Source: Lachnospiraceae bacterium
GTDB lineage: Bacteria; Bacillota; Clostridia; Lachnospirales; Lachnospiraceae
NCBI GenBank assembly: GCA_900770325.1
Contig: CAAGKE010000085.1
Coordinates: forward strand, 1 to 7,314
Direction: 5' to 3'
DNA length: 7,314 nucleotides
Shown: positions 1-6,133 of the stretch, one piece after another
Layout of the letters: each line of letters opens with the position of its first letter
How positions within the stretch are numbered: position 1 is the first letter of the stretch
The notes under the pieces: generated by a model
Told to the model about the DNA's origin: nothing
Seen by the model: the letters and a program-made list of their open reading frames with translations, nothing else
Database searches by the model: none
Translations under genes and position numbers: made by a program

Positions 1-36
1 GAGGTTTCTCTCGCATATACTAAAGTATTTTTTCCA

Positions 37-59
37 CCCCCAGTTCAACTGGGGGTTTT
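37..59 (+). terminator. Rho-independent terminator of a gene left of the window
   Basis: Stem CCCCCAG (37-43) and CTGGGGG (49-55) with loop TTCAA, followed directly by TTTT. The T-run is on the plus strand only, so it probably ends a plus-strand transcript entering from the left. No coding sequence of that gene is visible in bases 1-36. Confidence 0.75.
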
Positions 60-83
60 ATTGCCGCTAAAGCGCCAATGCAA

Positions 84-119
84 AAAACGGTTCCCCGGCA
101 CCGGCCGGGGAACCGTTTT
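84..119. terminator. Terminator at the 3' end of the marR gene, usable on both strands
   Basis: A 16-bp perfect stem (84-99 with 104-119, loop ACCG) has an A-run on its left and a T-run on its right, so it can terminate transcripts from either side. It overlaps the stop codon of the minus-strand MarR gene (118-120), so the stem forms directly at the end of that message. Confidence 0.85.
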
Positions 120-603
120 ATGTTTCGTCCGAATGACCGCCGTGAGATTGGGCGTAGACCTCCAGCAGGTGCTGGAATTGCTGGCGCCGCTCATCCCGGC
201 TGCGCATCTGGATGCGGTCCAGCAGGGGGCACAGCTGTGCCAGCTCCTGGGGCGTCAGGTCCGCGGTGAGCCACTCAAAGAAAAAGGACTCCGCCTCCAC
301 CTTGGCGTTGCGCAGGACCGCGCCCTTCTCTGTGATAAACAGCTGCTTCCGGCGGCCGTCCTCCGGATGAGAGCGGCGCTCGATATAGCCCTCTTTTTCC
401 AGCTTGGCAGCCCGGCGGGCAATGGTACTCTTATCCAGACAGTACTTTTTCCGCAGCTCCTCCTGGGTGATGCCGGGACGGCGGTTGACGGTGTGGATCA
501 TGTCATAGTCGGAAAGGCTCAGGTTCGTGTTGCCCAATGCCTGGGCCACGAAGCGCTGGGCGTCCTTGTCGATTTTTCGTATCCTGCGTCTGGTGGGGTC
601 CAT
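118..603 (-). CDS. MarR-family transcriptional regulator
   Basis: A 161-residue protein, normal MarR length. It is a cytoplasmic winged-helix DNA-binding protein expected to act as a dimer. The winged helix lies at about residues 45-95: a recognition helix around DKSTIARRAAKLEKEGYIER and a wing around HPEDGRRKQLFITEKG, both typical of MarR. Helices on either side would form the dimer interface. I chose the ATG at 603 because the AGGGAGG site lies 7-8 bases upstream of it; the ATG at 609 is too close to that site. A longer reading frame to 855 runs through the promoter and is not the gene. The gene has its own sigma-A promoter and a terminator at its stop, so it is monocistronic. No target gene is adjacent except the divergent non-coding transcript. 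The effector is unknown. Confidence 0.92.
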   Translation of the reverse strand: MDPTRRRIRKIDKDAQRFVAQALGNTNLSLSDYDMIHTVNRRPGITQEELRKKYCLDKSTIARRAAKLEKEGYIERRSHPEDGRRKQLFITEKGAVLRNAKVEAESFFFEWLTADLTPQELAQLCPLLDRIQMRSRDERRQQFQHLLEVYAQSHGGHSDET

Positions 604-642
604 GGACATGCCTCCCTGCTTTTCAGATACTCCTTTTTCTGT

Positions 643-672
643 ATCATAGCAGGTGAAACGGACAAACGTCAA
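643..672 (-). promoter_or_regulatory. Sigma-A promoter of the marR gene
   Basis: On the minus strand, TTGACG (667-672) and TATGAT (643-648) are separated by 18 bp. The start would fall near 636, giving a short leader that holds the AGGGAGG site. The -35 region reads GAATTGAC, the same 8-mer as in the opposing promoter at 728-735. Confidence 0.8.
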
Positions 673-701
673 TTCCGGCAGGACATTTTTGACGGATTGC
701 A

Positions 702-728
702 CAAATTGTTGCCGATTGCAACAGTTTG
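702..728. promoter_or_regulatory. Inverted repeat between divergent promoters, candidate MarR operator
   Basis: Arms CAAATTGTTGC (702-712) and GCAACAGTTTG (718-728) match at 10 of 11 positions around a 5-bp centre; the inner six pairs are perfect. It lies 29 bp upstream of the marR -35 box and directly abuts the -35 box of the plus-strand promoter. MarR proteins bind palindromes of this size near their own divergent promoters. Binding here is inferred from position and symmetry. Confidence 0.55.
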
Positions 729-730
729 AA

Positions 731-759
731 TTGACAACTACCGGACGGAGGCTTAAGAT
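731..759 (+). promoter_or_regulatory. Sigma-A promoter driving a plus-strand non-coding transcript
   Basis: Consensus TTGACA (731-736), a 17-bp spacer and TAAGAT (754-759). The expected start is about 764-767. It is divergent from the marR promoter. No plus-strand gene follows: the next genes are on the opposite strand and a terminator comes about 80 bases later. Confidence 0.65.
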
Positions 760-764
760 ACAAG

Positions 765-882
765 CGTGGAAGGGCCACAGGAACTGGGAAGCCTGTGGAA
801 GCCCACATGACAGCACCTTGCCGACCGGGAACGGCAGGACTGAAGGAAAACGCATCGGGTCTGATCAACCCGATGCGTTTTT
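765..882 (+). ncRNA. Candidate small RNA with GGA-bearing hairpins
   Basis: This is the predicted transcript between a good promoter and a strong terminator, about 118 nt long. Hairpin 1 pairs CCACAGG (775-781) with CCTGTGG (792-798), extended by GTGG (766-769) with CCAC (803-806) across an internal loop. Hairpin 2 pairs CTTGCCG (817-823) with CGGCAGG (832-838). The two apical loops share AC(T/C)GGGAA. Seven GGA triplets occur between 768 and 847. No start codon with a ribosome site gives a convincing peptide. I compared it by eye with cobalamin, TPP, SAM, FMN, T-box, 6S and SRP RNA signatures and did not recognise any. It could be a MarR-controlled regulatory RNA or the leader of a lost gene. 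Expression is inferred from sequence only. Confidence 0.45.
847..882. terminator. Bidirectional terminator between the small RNA and the ECF operon
   Basis: A 14-bp stem (847-860 with 868-881, loop CTGATCA) has AAAA before it and TTTTT (878-882) at its end. On the minus strand it lies 7 bases past the stop of the DUF4179 gene and ends the sigma/anti-sigma operon. On the plus strand it ends the candidate small RNA. Confidence 0.85.
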
Positions 883-888
883 GCGTCT

Positions 889-1938
889 TTAGCTGCCGGA
901 GATGGGGTAGACGATGCCGCCCACGCGGATGCTTGCCAGTTCCTCCAGAGGCAGGAGCTCCTCAAAAACCTGCCCCTTGTCGCAGACGGTGACGCCGTTT
1001 TCCGGCTTGAGGCTGCCGCCGGAGGCGGACAGGTCCAGCACCGTGCCGTCGGTCTTGACCAGCAGGATCTCCACGTTCTCAAAATACCGCTCCATCTGGC
1101 GGCTGTCCTCAGCGGGCAGACGGCCGCTGGAGGCGTCGGACCATTGGACCTCGTGGTCCACGGTGTAGTCCACCTTGACGGCCACGGGGGAGACGGTGAC
1201 GGCGTCCACGGTGAAGGTCATGTCGTTTTGGGTGAAGGTCTCTCCGCCGCCCAGTGTGACGGAGGAATCCTCGTAATCCACGTCAAAGCGGAACTTCCAG
1301 CGGCCCTCCACCACGGGGGTGGGAGCCTCCTGCCCCTCGTCCCAGACGCACAGGTCCTCGAATTCCGCCGTGGCGGTGCAGCCGTTGATGGGGAAATCGG
1401 CGCTGACGGTCTGCACCAGCTGGACGGCGCTGCGGTCGGCTTCATTTGCCACGAACCGGGCGCTGCCGTGGCTGCCGCCGCGGACGTTCAGGCTCGCGCC
1501 GCCAAAGCCGCCCATCAGGAGACTTTCGGCGTCGGTCCCTTCGGGGAGCAGGGCCGTGCCGTCGTCCCGGCGGATGGTGTAGACGATGGCGGCGTTATAC
1601 GCATCGCCGATGATGGCGTCGGCGGTGATGGTGACGCCGTTGTCCGTGTCTCCGGCGCCGATGGGATGGCCGATCTTGTCAATGACCTCCGTCTGGGCGG
1701 CGGAGCCGCCGAAAATAGGGGCAAAGACCTCCACGGCGGACTTCAGTACGCCACTGGCCCCGGCACCCACCGCCAAAGCGGCGGTGAGGCAGGCGGCAAT
1801 GAGAGCGGTCCGCCACAGGGGACGGCGGTGGGTTTTGCCTTTGGCGGCTTTCGCGGCCCCGGCGGCCAGGGCCGCCTTCTGCTCCGGCGTGAAGCGCAGG
1901 GCGTCCAGGGAATTCCGGTATTCAAACAGAGCGTTCAT
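889..1938 (-). CDS. DUF4179-type membrane protein, putative anti-sigma factor
   Basis: A 349-residue single-pass membrane protein. Residues 1-40 are cytoplasmic and basic near the membrane (AKAAKGKTHRRP). One hydrophobic segment spans about 41-60 (LWRTALIAACLTAALAVGAG). The rest is an extracytoplasmic, beta-rich region. Its membrane-proximal part, about residues 40-130 (VFAPIFGG ... GVTITADAIIGDAYNAAIVY), matches the DUF4179 pattern found in membrane partners of Firmicutes ECF sigma factors. The likely role is to hold the ECF sigma factor at the membrane until an envelope signal releases it; this is inferred from the family and the gene pairing. The start at 1938 has a GGGAGGAG site about 6 bases upstream. 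The gene overlaps the sigma gene by 17 bp, implying coupled translation. No cleavage site or signal ligand can be read. Confidence 0.85.
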   Translation of the reverse strand: MNALFEYRNSLDALRFTPEQKAALAAGAAKAAKGKTHRRPLWRTALIAACLTAALAVGAGASGVLKSAVEVFAPIFGGSAAQTEVIDKIGHPIGAGDTDNGVTITADAIIGDAYNAAIVYTIRRDDGTALLPEGTDAESLLMGGFGGASLNVRGGSHGSARFVANEADRSAVQLVQTVSADFPINGCTATAEFEDLCVWDEGQEAPTPVVEGRWKFRFDVDYEDSSVTLGGGETFTQNDMTFTVDAVTVSPVAVKVDYTVDHEVQWSDASSGRLPAEDSRQMERYFENVEILLVKTDGTVLDLSASGGSLKPENGVTVCDKGQVFEELLPLEELASIRVGGIVYPISGS

Positions 1939-2410
1939 AGTCGTCTCCTCCCAGTAAGTCTTTCAGCTTTGCCCGCCCCCGGGCCAGCCGGGTGTGGACG
2001 GTGGCGGTGGGCACGCCCAGGATGTGCCCGATCTCCGCAGCCTGGTAGCCCTCATAATAATAGAGGTAGATGACGGCCCGGTAGTGGGGCGGCAGCTGCT
2101 CCACCGCCTCCAGCAAGCTGCCGTCCGCCGCCTCCGGCGCCGGTATCTGGGCGCAGGCCTCCAGGCCGCAGGTCCGCTTCCGCCAGGGACTTTTTAAAAG
2201 GTCCTTGCAGGCGTTGGCGGCCATCCGCAGTACGTAGGACCGCTCATGCTCCGGCGTCTCAAAGGCCCTCGGCTCCGCCAGCAGCTTCACGAATACGGTC
2301 TGGCAGATGTCCTGGGCGTCGTGGGTGCTTTTCAAGTAGGTGTAGCTCAGGCGGAGAATGGCGTCGGCGTAGGTCTCGGCCAGATACTCCGCCCGCTGGT
2401 TCAGGTCCAT
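1922..2410 (-). CDS. ECF-family RNA polymerase sigma factor
   Basis: A 162-residue protein, the usual size for an ECF sigma factor, with only regions 2 and 4. Region 2 covers about residues 10-75: DAQDICQTVFVKLL is the core-binding helix, and ERSYVLRMAANACKDLLKS corresponds to the -10 recognition part. A linker of about 30 residues follows. Region 4 covers about 105-155: LPPHYRAVIYLYYYEGYQ, then the helix-turn-helix AAEIGHILGVPTATVHTRLARGR. It directs RNA polymerase to a small envelope-stress-type regulon and is probably restrained by the overlapping DUF4179 protein. The start at 2410 has AAAGGAG 8 bases upstream. An ECF-type promoter just upstream suggests it activates its own operon. The exact regulon and signal are unknown. 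Confidence 0.93.
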   Translation of the reverse strand: MDLNQRAEYLAETYADAILRLSYTYLKSTHDAQDICQTVFVKLLAEPRAFETPEHERSYVLRMAANACKDLLKSPWRKRTCGLEACAQIPAPEAADGSLLEAVEQLPPHYRAVIYLYYYEGYQAAEIGHILGVPTATVHTRLARGRAKLKDLLGGDDYERSV

Positions 2411-2442
2411 GTGATCAACTCCTTTGGCGCGCGCTCATAAAG

Positions 2443-2471
2443 GATACGAGCGGGAGGGAGAAAAACTTTCA
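2443..2471 (-). promoter_or_regulatory. ECF-type autoregulatory promoter
   Basis: On the minus strand, TGAAAGTT (2464-2471, running into a T-run) and CGTATC (2443-2448) are spaced with 17 bp between GAAAG and CGTA. This matches the GAAAC/CGT layout of ECF promoters rather than the sigma-A pattern. It lies about 33-60 bases upstream of the ECF start codon, where an autoregulated promoter is expected. Use by this particular sigma factor is inferred. Confidence 0.65.
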
Positions 2472-2557
2472 CCGGCAGAAAAAAAGAGCGGCGAAGGGCG
2501 AAACCTCATAGGGACATCTTGGAATCTGATTTTAACATGGCCGATTGAGAGATGTGC

Positions 2558-2596
2558 AAAAACATCCACGAGTAAATTAGAGCTCGTGGATGTTTT
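2558..2596 (-). terminator. Terminator of the PadR operon
   Basis: A 14-bp perfect stem, 2559-2572 (AAAACATCCACGAG) with 2583-2596, and a 10-base loop. On the minus strand the stem ends in TTTTT, about 125 bases past the stop of the last operon gene. Outer GAGAG (2547-2551) and CTCTC (2601-2605) extend it across an internal loop. On the plus strand the T-run is shorter. Confidence 0.75.
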
Positions 2597-2613
2597 CATG
2601 CTCTCTTTAGTGA

Positions 2614-2655
2614 GTTCTGCGAAAGCGGAACAAATAGCCACCCGCTAAGCGGGTG
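2614..2655. repeat. Two compact hairpins, possible end of an IS200/IS605-type relic
   Basis: The first hairpin is GTTCTGC (2614-2620), a GAAA tetraloop, and GCGGAAC (2625-2631), seven pairs with one G-U on the plus-strand RNA. The second is CACCCGC (2639-2645), TAA, GCGGGTG (2649-2655), seven perfect pairs. An AT-rich stretch follows. Neither has a proper U-tract, so they are not simple terminators. Compact hairpins of the CACCCGC-TAA-GCGGGTG kind remind me of subterminal hairpins of IS200/IS605 elements, but no transposase is present and no boundary can be seen. Apart from these, the terminator and the ECF promoter, I see nothing in 2411-2720. Confidence 0.35.
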
Positions 2656-2720
2656 AGGTTAAAAATTTAAATAGGACCGCACCAATGGTAGAATGATGAG
2701 TGTTTCCTGTTCCGGCACCA

Positions 2721-3479
2721 TCACCAGTTATGGAGTTCATAGGTATCTACCGTCAGGTCAAGGGTCTCCAGCGGCGCACCTGCTTCATCGTACAGCGTCA
2801 CCTGTACCGGTACATTATCATGGAGCCAACCGTGACCAGAGCCGTCTCCCTCGCCCTTCAGATAGCTGCGGTACCACAAGTCCACCACATCCTCCAGTTC
2901 CCGCTCCGCCTCCGGGACCTGCTCCGGCCAAAGGTCGGATTTGCCGCTCCGGTATTGAAAGAGAAACAGGTCTTCTCTGGCCTTCTCTCCCTGAAAGGTG
3001 AAGGTCCGCTTCTCCGGGCCTCTGGCAATCTGGCGCTCCTCGGTGTCCGGGTCAATAGTCATGATGGTCTTCTCCACCGTCACCTGGGCCGTCGCAGAAG
3101 CGGCATTTCCAAAAGGACCGGCCACATACAGCACCCCGTTCCGCCCTGTGCAGAGCACGCTGTTGGACATTTTGGGAAAAACATGCTGGTAATATCGCCA
3201 GTTCTGCAGGAAGTTCTGCTCGTACTGAAAGGATAAGTACGTATCCCCGCTTCGGGCCACCACGAAGGTATACCGGGCGTGGTCATTCATATACCGGCTG
3301 TTCTCCCGCAGACTGTACAGCGGTTCCAGAGGTTCCTCCAGCAGATAGTCCCGCTCCATCTGGCGGCACATGCCCTTCACCGTATAGGGCGGAAAGCCCA
3401 AGCAGGCATAGACGACCGCACCGATCAACAGGCAGATCAGCAGATTGCGGATAATTCGATACGTGCGGTTCCTGCTCAT
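2721..3479 (-). CDS. Single-span membrane protein, second member of downstream pair
   Basis: A 252-residue protein that I do not recognise as a named family. A short basic N-terminus (MSRNRTYRIIRN) precedes one hydrophobic segment at about residues 12-28 (LLICLLIGAVVYACLGF). The remaining 220 residues are probably outside the membrane, with alternating beta-type stretches. The start at 3479 is chosen because GGGAGGAG lies about 5-7 bases upstream; the ATG at 3494 lies before that site. Its ATG overlaps the TGA of the preceding HAAS-type gene (ATGA), so translation is coupled. It resembles the product encoded at 4571-5212 in layout and N-terminal pattern: basic start, VVRN or IIRN, a span, then GFP, and a segment ending LEPLY versus VELLY. 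This suggests an old duplication. Last gene of the operon; function unknown. Confidence 0.8.
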   Translation of the reverse strand: MSRNRTYRIIRNLLICLLIGAVVYACLGFPPYTVKGMCRQMERDYLLEEPLEPLYSLRENSRYMNDHARYTFVVARSGDTYLSFQYEQNFLQNWRYYQHVFPKMSNSVLCTGRNGVLYVAGPFGNAASATAQVTVEKTIMTIDPDTEERQIARGPEKRTFTFQGEKAREDLFLFQYRSGKSDLWPEQVPEAERELEDVVDLWYRSYLKGEGDGSGHGWLHDNVPVQVTLYDEAGAPLETLDLTVDTYELHNW

Positions 3480-4225
3480 GCCATCTCCTCCCATTCCACC
3501 CGCAGGGTCCAGTCATTGCCGCCGTAGGGATACCGGACCTCCACCCACTCGGGGCTATAATCCAGCACCAGCTCCATCGTCCACTGATACCGGGTCCAAC
3601 TGGTATCAGTGCTTTGAAGACCACGCCAGTATCCAACCTCCGGCCAAGTATCCTCTGCCGTCCACTCCTGTAAGGGAATTGGCCCCCGGTCATCCGTGAT
3701 CTCCAGATAACCGATGGCGTAGTTGGGACTGTATCCAAAGGGGTCCTTCATCTTCACCGAAAGTTGGAAGGCAGCGTGGATGTGGCCATCCTCCTTCGTA
3801 ATCTGCCCGGGGGACAGACAAAGGGTTGCCTGCTCTGTCTCCACCCGGTCAGCCCCCTCGGAGGGCGCTCTCCAAGCCAGTTGGTTTTGTATCCGGTATC
3901 CCGCGTCGTTGACCCGTCCGTTCGCTTGCAGATACACCACCAGGCAGGTTGCCAGCAGCACCAGGATCAGTCCCCGGGTAAACTGCCACAGCCACCCAAG
4001 CCAGGGCTTGTGGGCCTTGTCCAGTGCCTTGCCGATCTCTACCGGGTCTCCCATGGCCCCCAGGGCCCGCTGCTTCGCAAGCTCACGCTCGTAGCCCAGC
4101 CGTTCCAGGTCCTTCACATGGTCCTCGTAATGCGCCGTCAGTTCCTTTGCAATCTCCGCCCGGTCCGGCCAGAAGCGAACCTGGTCCGTCACCTTCCAGC
4201 ACCAATCCTCAAACCGTCTCTCCAT
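3476..4225 (-). CDS. HAAS/DUF1700-type membrane protein, downstream copy
   Basis: A 249-residue protein. Residues 1-80 form a helical, highly charged cytoplasmic domain (VRFWPDRAEIAKEL, AHYEDHVKDLERLGYE, ALGAMGDPVEIGKALDKAHK), the pattern of HAAS/DUF1700-type domains usually encoded beside PadR regulators. One membrane span follows at about 84-99, then an extracytoplasmic domain of about 150 residues ending in RVEWEEMA. Over the first domain 51 of 69 aligned residues are identical by hand with the product at 5209-6072, so the two are paralogues. I chose the ATG at 4225, 4 bases after the padR stop, because its N-terminus lines up with the paralogue. An in-frame GTG at 4246 would add 7 residues and overlap padR by 17 bp. 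Neither start has a clear Shine-Dalgarno site, so translation probably depends on coupling to padR. The C-terminal domain's function is unknown. Confidence 0.82.
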   Translation of the reverse strand: MERRFEDWCWKVTDQVRFWPDRAEIAKELTAHYEDHVKDLERLGYERELAKQRALGAMGDPVEIGKALDKAHKPWLGWLWQFTRGLILVLLATCLVVYLQANGRVNDAGYRIQNQLAWRAPSEGADRVETEQATLCLSPGQITKEDGHIHAAFQLSVKMKDPFGYSPNYAIGYLEITDDRGPIPLQEWTAEDTWPEVGYWRGLQSTDTSWTRYQWTMELVLDYSPEWVEVRYPYGGNDWTLRVEWEEMA

Positions 4226-4229
4226 GGCA

Positions 4230-4568
4230 TCAAGCAAGGGACGCACCGCAGATGACGGCGTTAACTTTTTGCGCGAACACGTTCCACTCCTCTTTCTTCT
4301 CCTCCAAGGCTTTCAGGCCCTTGCGGGTGATGCGGTAGTACTTCCGTACCCGGCCTGTCTCCGCCTCTTTCTCCCGAACTGTCACCAGCCGGTCTGCCTC
4401 CAGCGTGTGGAGAATCGGATACAAGGTGCCCTCCTTTAGCTCAAAGGTGTGGTCGGACCGTCGTGCCAGCTCCGTGATCATCTGGTAGCCGTACATCTCC
4501 TCCCGGGCCAACAGGGACAGGACCAACAGGGTCGTACTGCCGGTCATCAGGCTTTTGTCGATCTTCAT
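4230..4568 (-). CDS. PadR-family transcriptional regulator
   Basis: A 112-residue protein, the normal size for short PadR regulators. The winged helix covers about residues 10-85: MYGYQMITELARRSD, then the recognition region FELKEGTLYPILHTLE, and a wing with KEAETGRVRKYYRITRKG. All are hallmarks of PadR. A C-terminal helix for dimerisation follows (LKALEEKKEEWNVFAQ). It is expected to repress its own operon, probably through the palindrome at 6103-6133. The ATG at 4568 is chosen because GGAGG lies 7 bases upstream and the protein then begins MKIDKSLMTGSTTLLVL, as family members do; the ATG at 4574 directly abuts that site. It starts 2 bases after the stop of the upstream membrane gene. Sitting in third place inside the operon, between two paralogous gene pairs, is unusual. 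Confidence 0.93.
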   Translation of the reverse strand: MKIDKSLMTGSTTLLVLSLLAREEMYGYQMITELARRSDHTFELKEGTLYPILHTLEADRLVTVREKEAETGRVRKYYRITRKGLKALEEKKEEWNVFAQKVNAVICGASLA

Positions 4569-4570
4569 AC

Positions 4571-5212
4571 TCATCCCTCCTCAAATAAATCCTGCGGTTC
4601 ATAGAACTTCTCTTCCAGAAGGTTTCCCCCTTTATCGTACAGCCGTAGCGATACAAGGGAAGCATTCACATTTAGCCCATCACGGCCATCCTCTACCACC
4701 GGAAAGCGCAGATTGTAATTTCCTTCCCGGACACCGATTATGGTTTTTATTTCCCGCGACTCTTCTTTCATTGTAATCGAATGATAAGTTACCAACTGAA
4801 TATCCATTTCCGCGGTTGCCGCATCTCCCAGAAAGCCTATCAGCATACCGTCAAAACGAAGCGTACATGTATCTGAAGCCTTATCATAATCGTGGGTGTT
4901 GTAATGTACAACATATCGTTTTCCCTCGGGATAGAGCCGGGAATGATTCAGTTGCATACCGAATAGTTTATCTTCGTATCTTGCTCGTAGTAATCTTTCG
5001 TCTACCACACCATATACAAATTGTTCTTCCTCATACACATACAGCAGCTCTACCGGCGCTTCGATGAGATATACCCCGGCCGCCCGCTGCAGCAGCACCT
5101 CGTAACTCCGCGTGGGAAAGCCATGATGCCACGCCATCCAGAAGAGGCAGAGGGCCGCTACGAAGAAATTGCGGACAACCTTTTGGCGTCTGCTCAATTT
5201 CGGCAATCTCAT
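4571..5212 (-). CDS. Single-span membrane protein, second member of upstream pair
   Basis: A 213-residue protein of no family that I recognise. A basic N-terminus (MRLPKLSRRQKVVRN) leads into one hydrophobic segment at about 15-28 (FFVAALCLFWMAWH), and the remainder is probably extracytoplasmic and beta-rich. The start at 5212 fits GGAGG about 7 bases upstream; the ATG at 5230 lies before the site. ATGA overlap with the preceding gene and a 2-base gap to padR indicate coupled translation. It is a distant paralogue of the 2721-3479 product. Its DNA is clearly more AT-rich than that of the downstream pair, hinting at a different age or origin. Function unknown. Confidence 0.8.
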   Translation of the reverse strand: MRLPKLSRRQKVVRNFFVAALCLFWMAWHHGFPTRSYEVLLQRAAGVYLIEAPVELLYVYEEEQFVYGVVDERLLRARYEDKLFGMQLNHSRLYPEGKRYVVHYNTHDYDKASDTCTLRFDGMLIGFLGDAATAEMDIQLVTYHSITMKEESREIKTIIGVREGNYNLRFPVVEDGRDGLNVNASLVSLRLYDKGGNLLEEKFYEPQDLFEEG

Positions 5213-6072
5213 GGCTCCACCTCCTCCCATTCAATTCGGATACTCCACGGCTCGCCGTTGGGATAGGACAGATCACACCACTCTCCCGGTGATACCTCCG
5301 CGCACTGCCACAGATAATACAGGTTTCGGAATGGGTCCGCGGATATTTGGTTCCCTGTAAAATGACCGTTTCCCGGTCCCCAGATGCCTTTGCCGTTCTC
5401 ATCTGTCCCGATTCTTCTGTAATCATGTGTGTAAAACCGTCCATCGGCACAGGTAAGTACCAGATGATCCGCAAAATTGCCAAGCCTTGCGTCAAATGGG
5501 TTTCTATCATCCGCCGCCAGAACAACTGTCATCCAATACAGGTCGTAGGCCTGCTCATTGTTTTCACTGTCGGCAGGATAATGGCACTTCCAGACGGCCG
5601 CATAAGGAACGGAAAAGGTATCTCCATCCCGTTCCACTGTAGAAGTACCTTTCCCTACCAGCACACGAACGGCGTTGTCCCGCTCCCATCCCTCACTGAA
5701 AAAGAAATACCCATCCGGCTCATAGTCTCCTGAGCGCTGTGCCGGTTCGTGAAAAGATTGCTGCCATCCGGCGTCTCCAAAAAACATCAGCGCAACGGTT
5801 ACGATGCAGAGAATTGCAGCCCACTTACTCACAAACCATAGCCAGCCCAGGCCCGGCTTATGTGCTTTATCCATCGCTCTGCCGACTTCTTCTGCATCCC
5901 CCATCGCATTCAGTGCTCTCTCTTGTGCGAGTTCATGTGCGAATCCAAACCGCTCCAAATCATTCACATGGTCCTCATAGTGGGCATCCAATTCCCTGGC
6001 GATTGCCGCGCGATCTGGCCAGAAGCGTACTTGATCCACGACCTTGTCTCGCCAAGTATCCCATGCTTTCAA
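5209..6072 (-). CDS. HAAS/DUF1700-type membrane protein, upstream copy (TTG start)
   Basis: A 287-residue protein, first gene of the PadR operon. Residues 1-78 are the charged helical cytoplasmic domain (VRFWPDRAAIAREL, AHYEDHVNDLERFGF, ALNAMGDAEEVGRAMDKAHK), typical of HAAS/DUF1700 proteins found next to PadR genes. One membrane span lies at about 82-97, then an extracytoplasmic domain of about 190 residues that ends SIRIEWEEVEP, similar to the paralogue's RVEWEEMA. The start is a TTG at 6072 with GGGAGGGG (6082-6089) 9 bases upstream; no in-frame ATG is near, so a weak initiation codon follows a strong ribosome site. Its stop overlaps the next start (ATGA). The HAAS part may work with PadR, but the actual role is unknown. 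Confidence 0.85.
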   Translation of the reverse strand: MKAWDTWRDKVVDQVRFWPDRAAIARELDAHYEDHVNDLERFGFAHELAQERALNAMGDAEEVGRAMDKAHKPGLGWLWFVSKWAAILCIVTVALMFFGDAGWQQSFHEPAQRSGDYEPDGYFFFSEGWERDNAVRVLVGKGTSTVERDGDTFSVPYAAVWKCHYPADSENNEQAYDLYWMTVVLAADDRNPFDARLGNFADHLVLTCADGRFYTHDYRRIGTDENGKGIWGPGNGHFTGNQISADPFRNLYYLWQCAEVSPGEWCDLSYPNGEPWSIRIEWEEVEP

Positions 6073-6102
6073 GATAATTCACCCCTCCCAAAAAGACACA
6101 TT

Positions 6103-6133
6103 GGACATCTATGCTTAGTATACATAGATGTCC
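6103..6133. promoter_or_regulatory. Perfect palindrome over the promoter, candidate PadR operator
   Basis: Arms GGACATCTATG (6103-6113) and CATAGATGTCC (6123-6133) match at 11 of 11 positions around a 9-bp centre. The centre contains the -10 box and the right arm fills the promoter spacer, so a bound repressor would block RNA polymerase directly. PadR proteins bind long palindromes with ATGT/ACAT elements at their own promoters. The only PadR gene nearby is the third gene of this operon. Confidence 0.75.

Noticed and set aside
61..729. A 222-codon plus-strand frame opposite marR
   Set aside because: It is the mirror of a clear MarR gene, runs through the terminator and promoter, and its translation matches no domain.
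118..855. Longer MarR frame starting at 855
   Set aside because: The extension covers the promoter and inverted repeat, and the ribosome site fits only the start at 603.
765..882. A known riboswitch (cobalamin-like GGGAAGCC words)
   Set aside because: The conserved core of cobalamin and other common riboswitches is absent and no plus-strand gene follows.
1144..2073. A 309-codon open frame on the plus strand
   Set aside because: It lies wholly antisense to the DUF4179 and ECF genes, has low-complexity Gly/Ala/Asp-rich translation, and is explained by the high GC of the third codon positions opposite.
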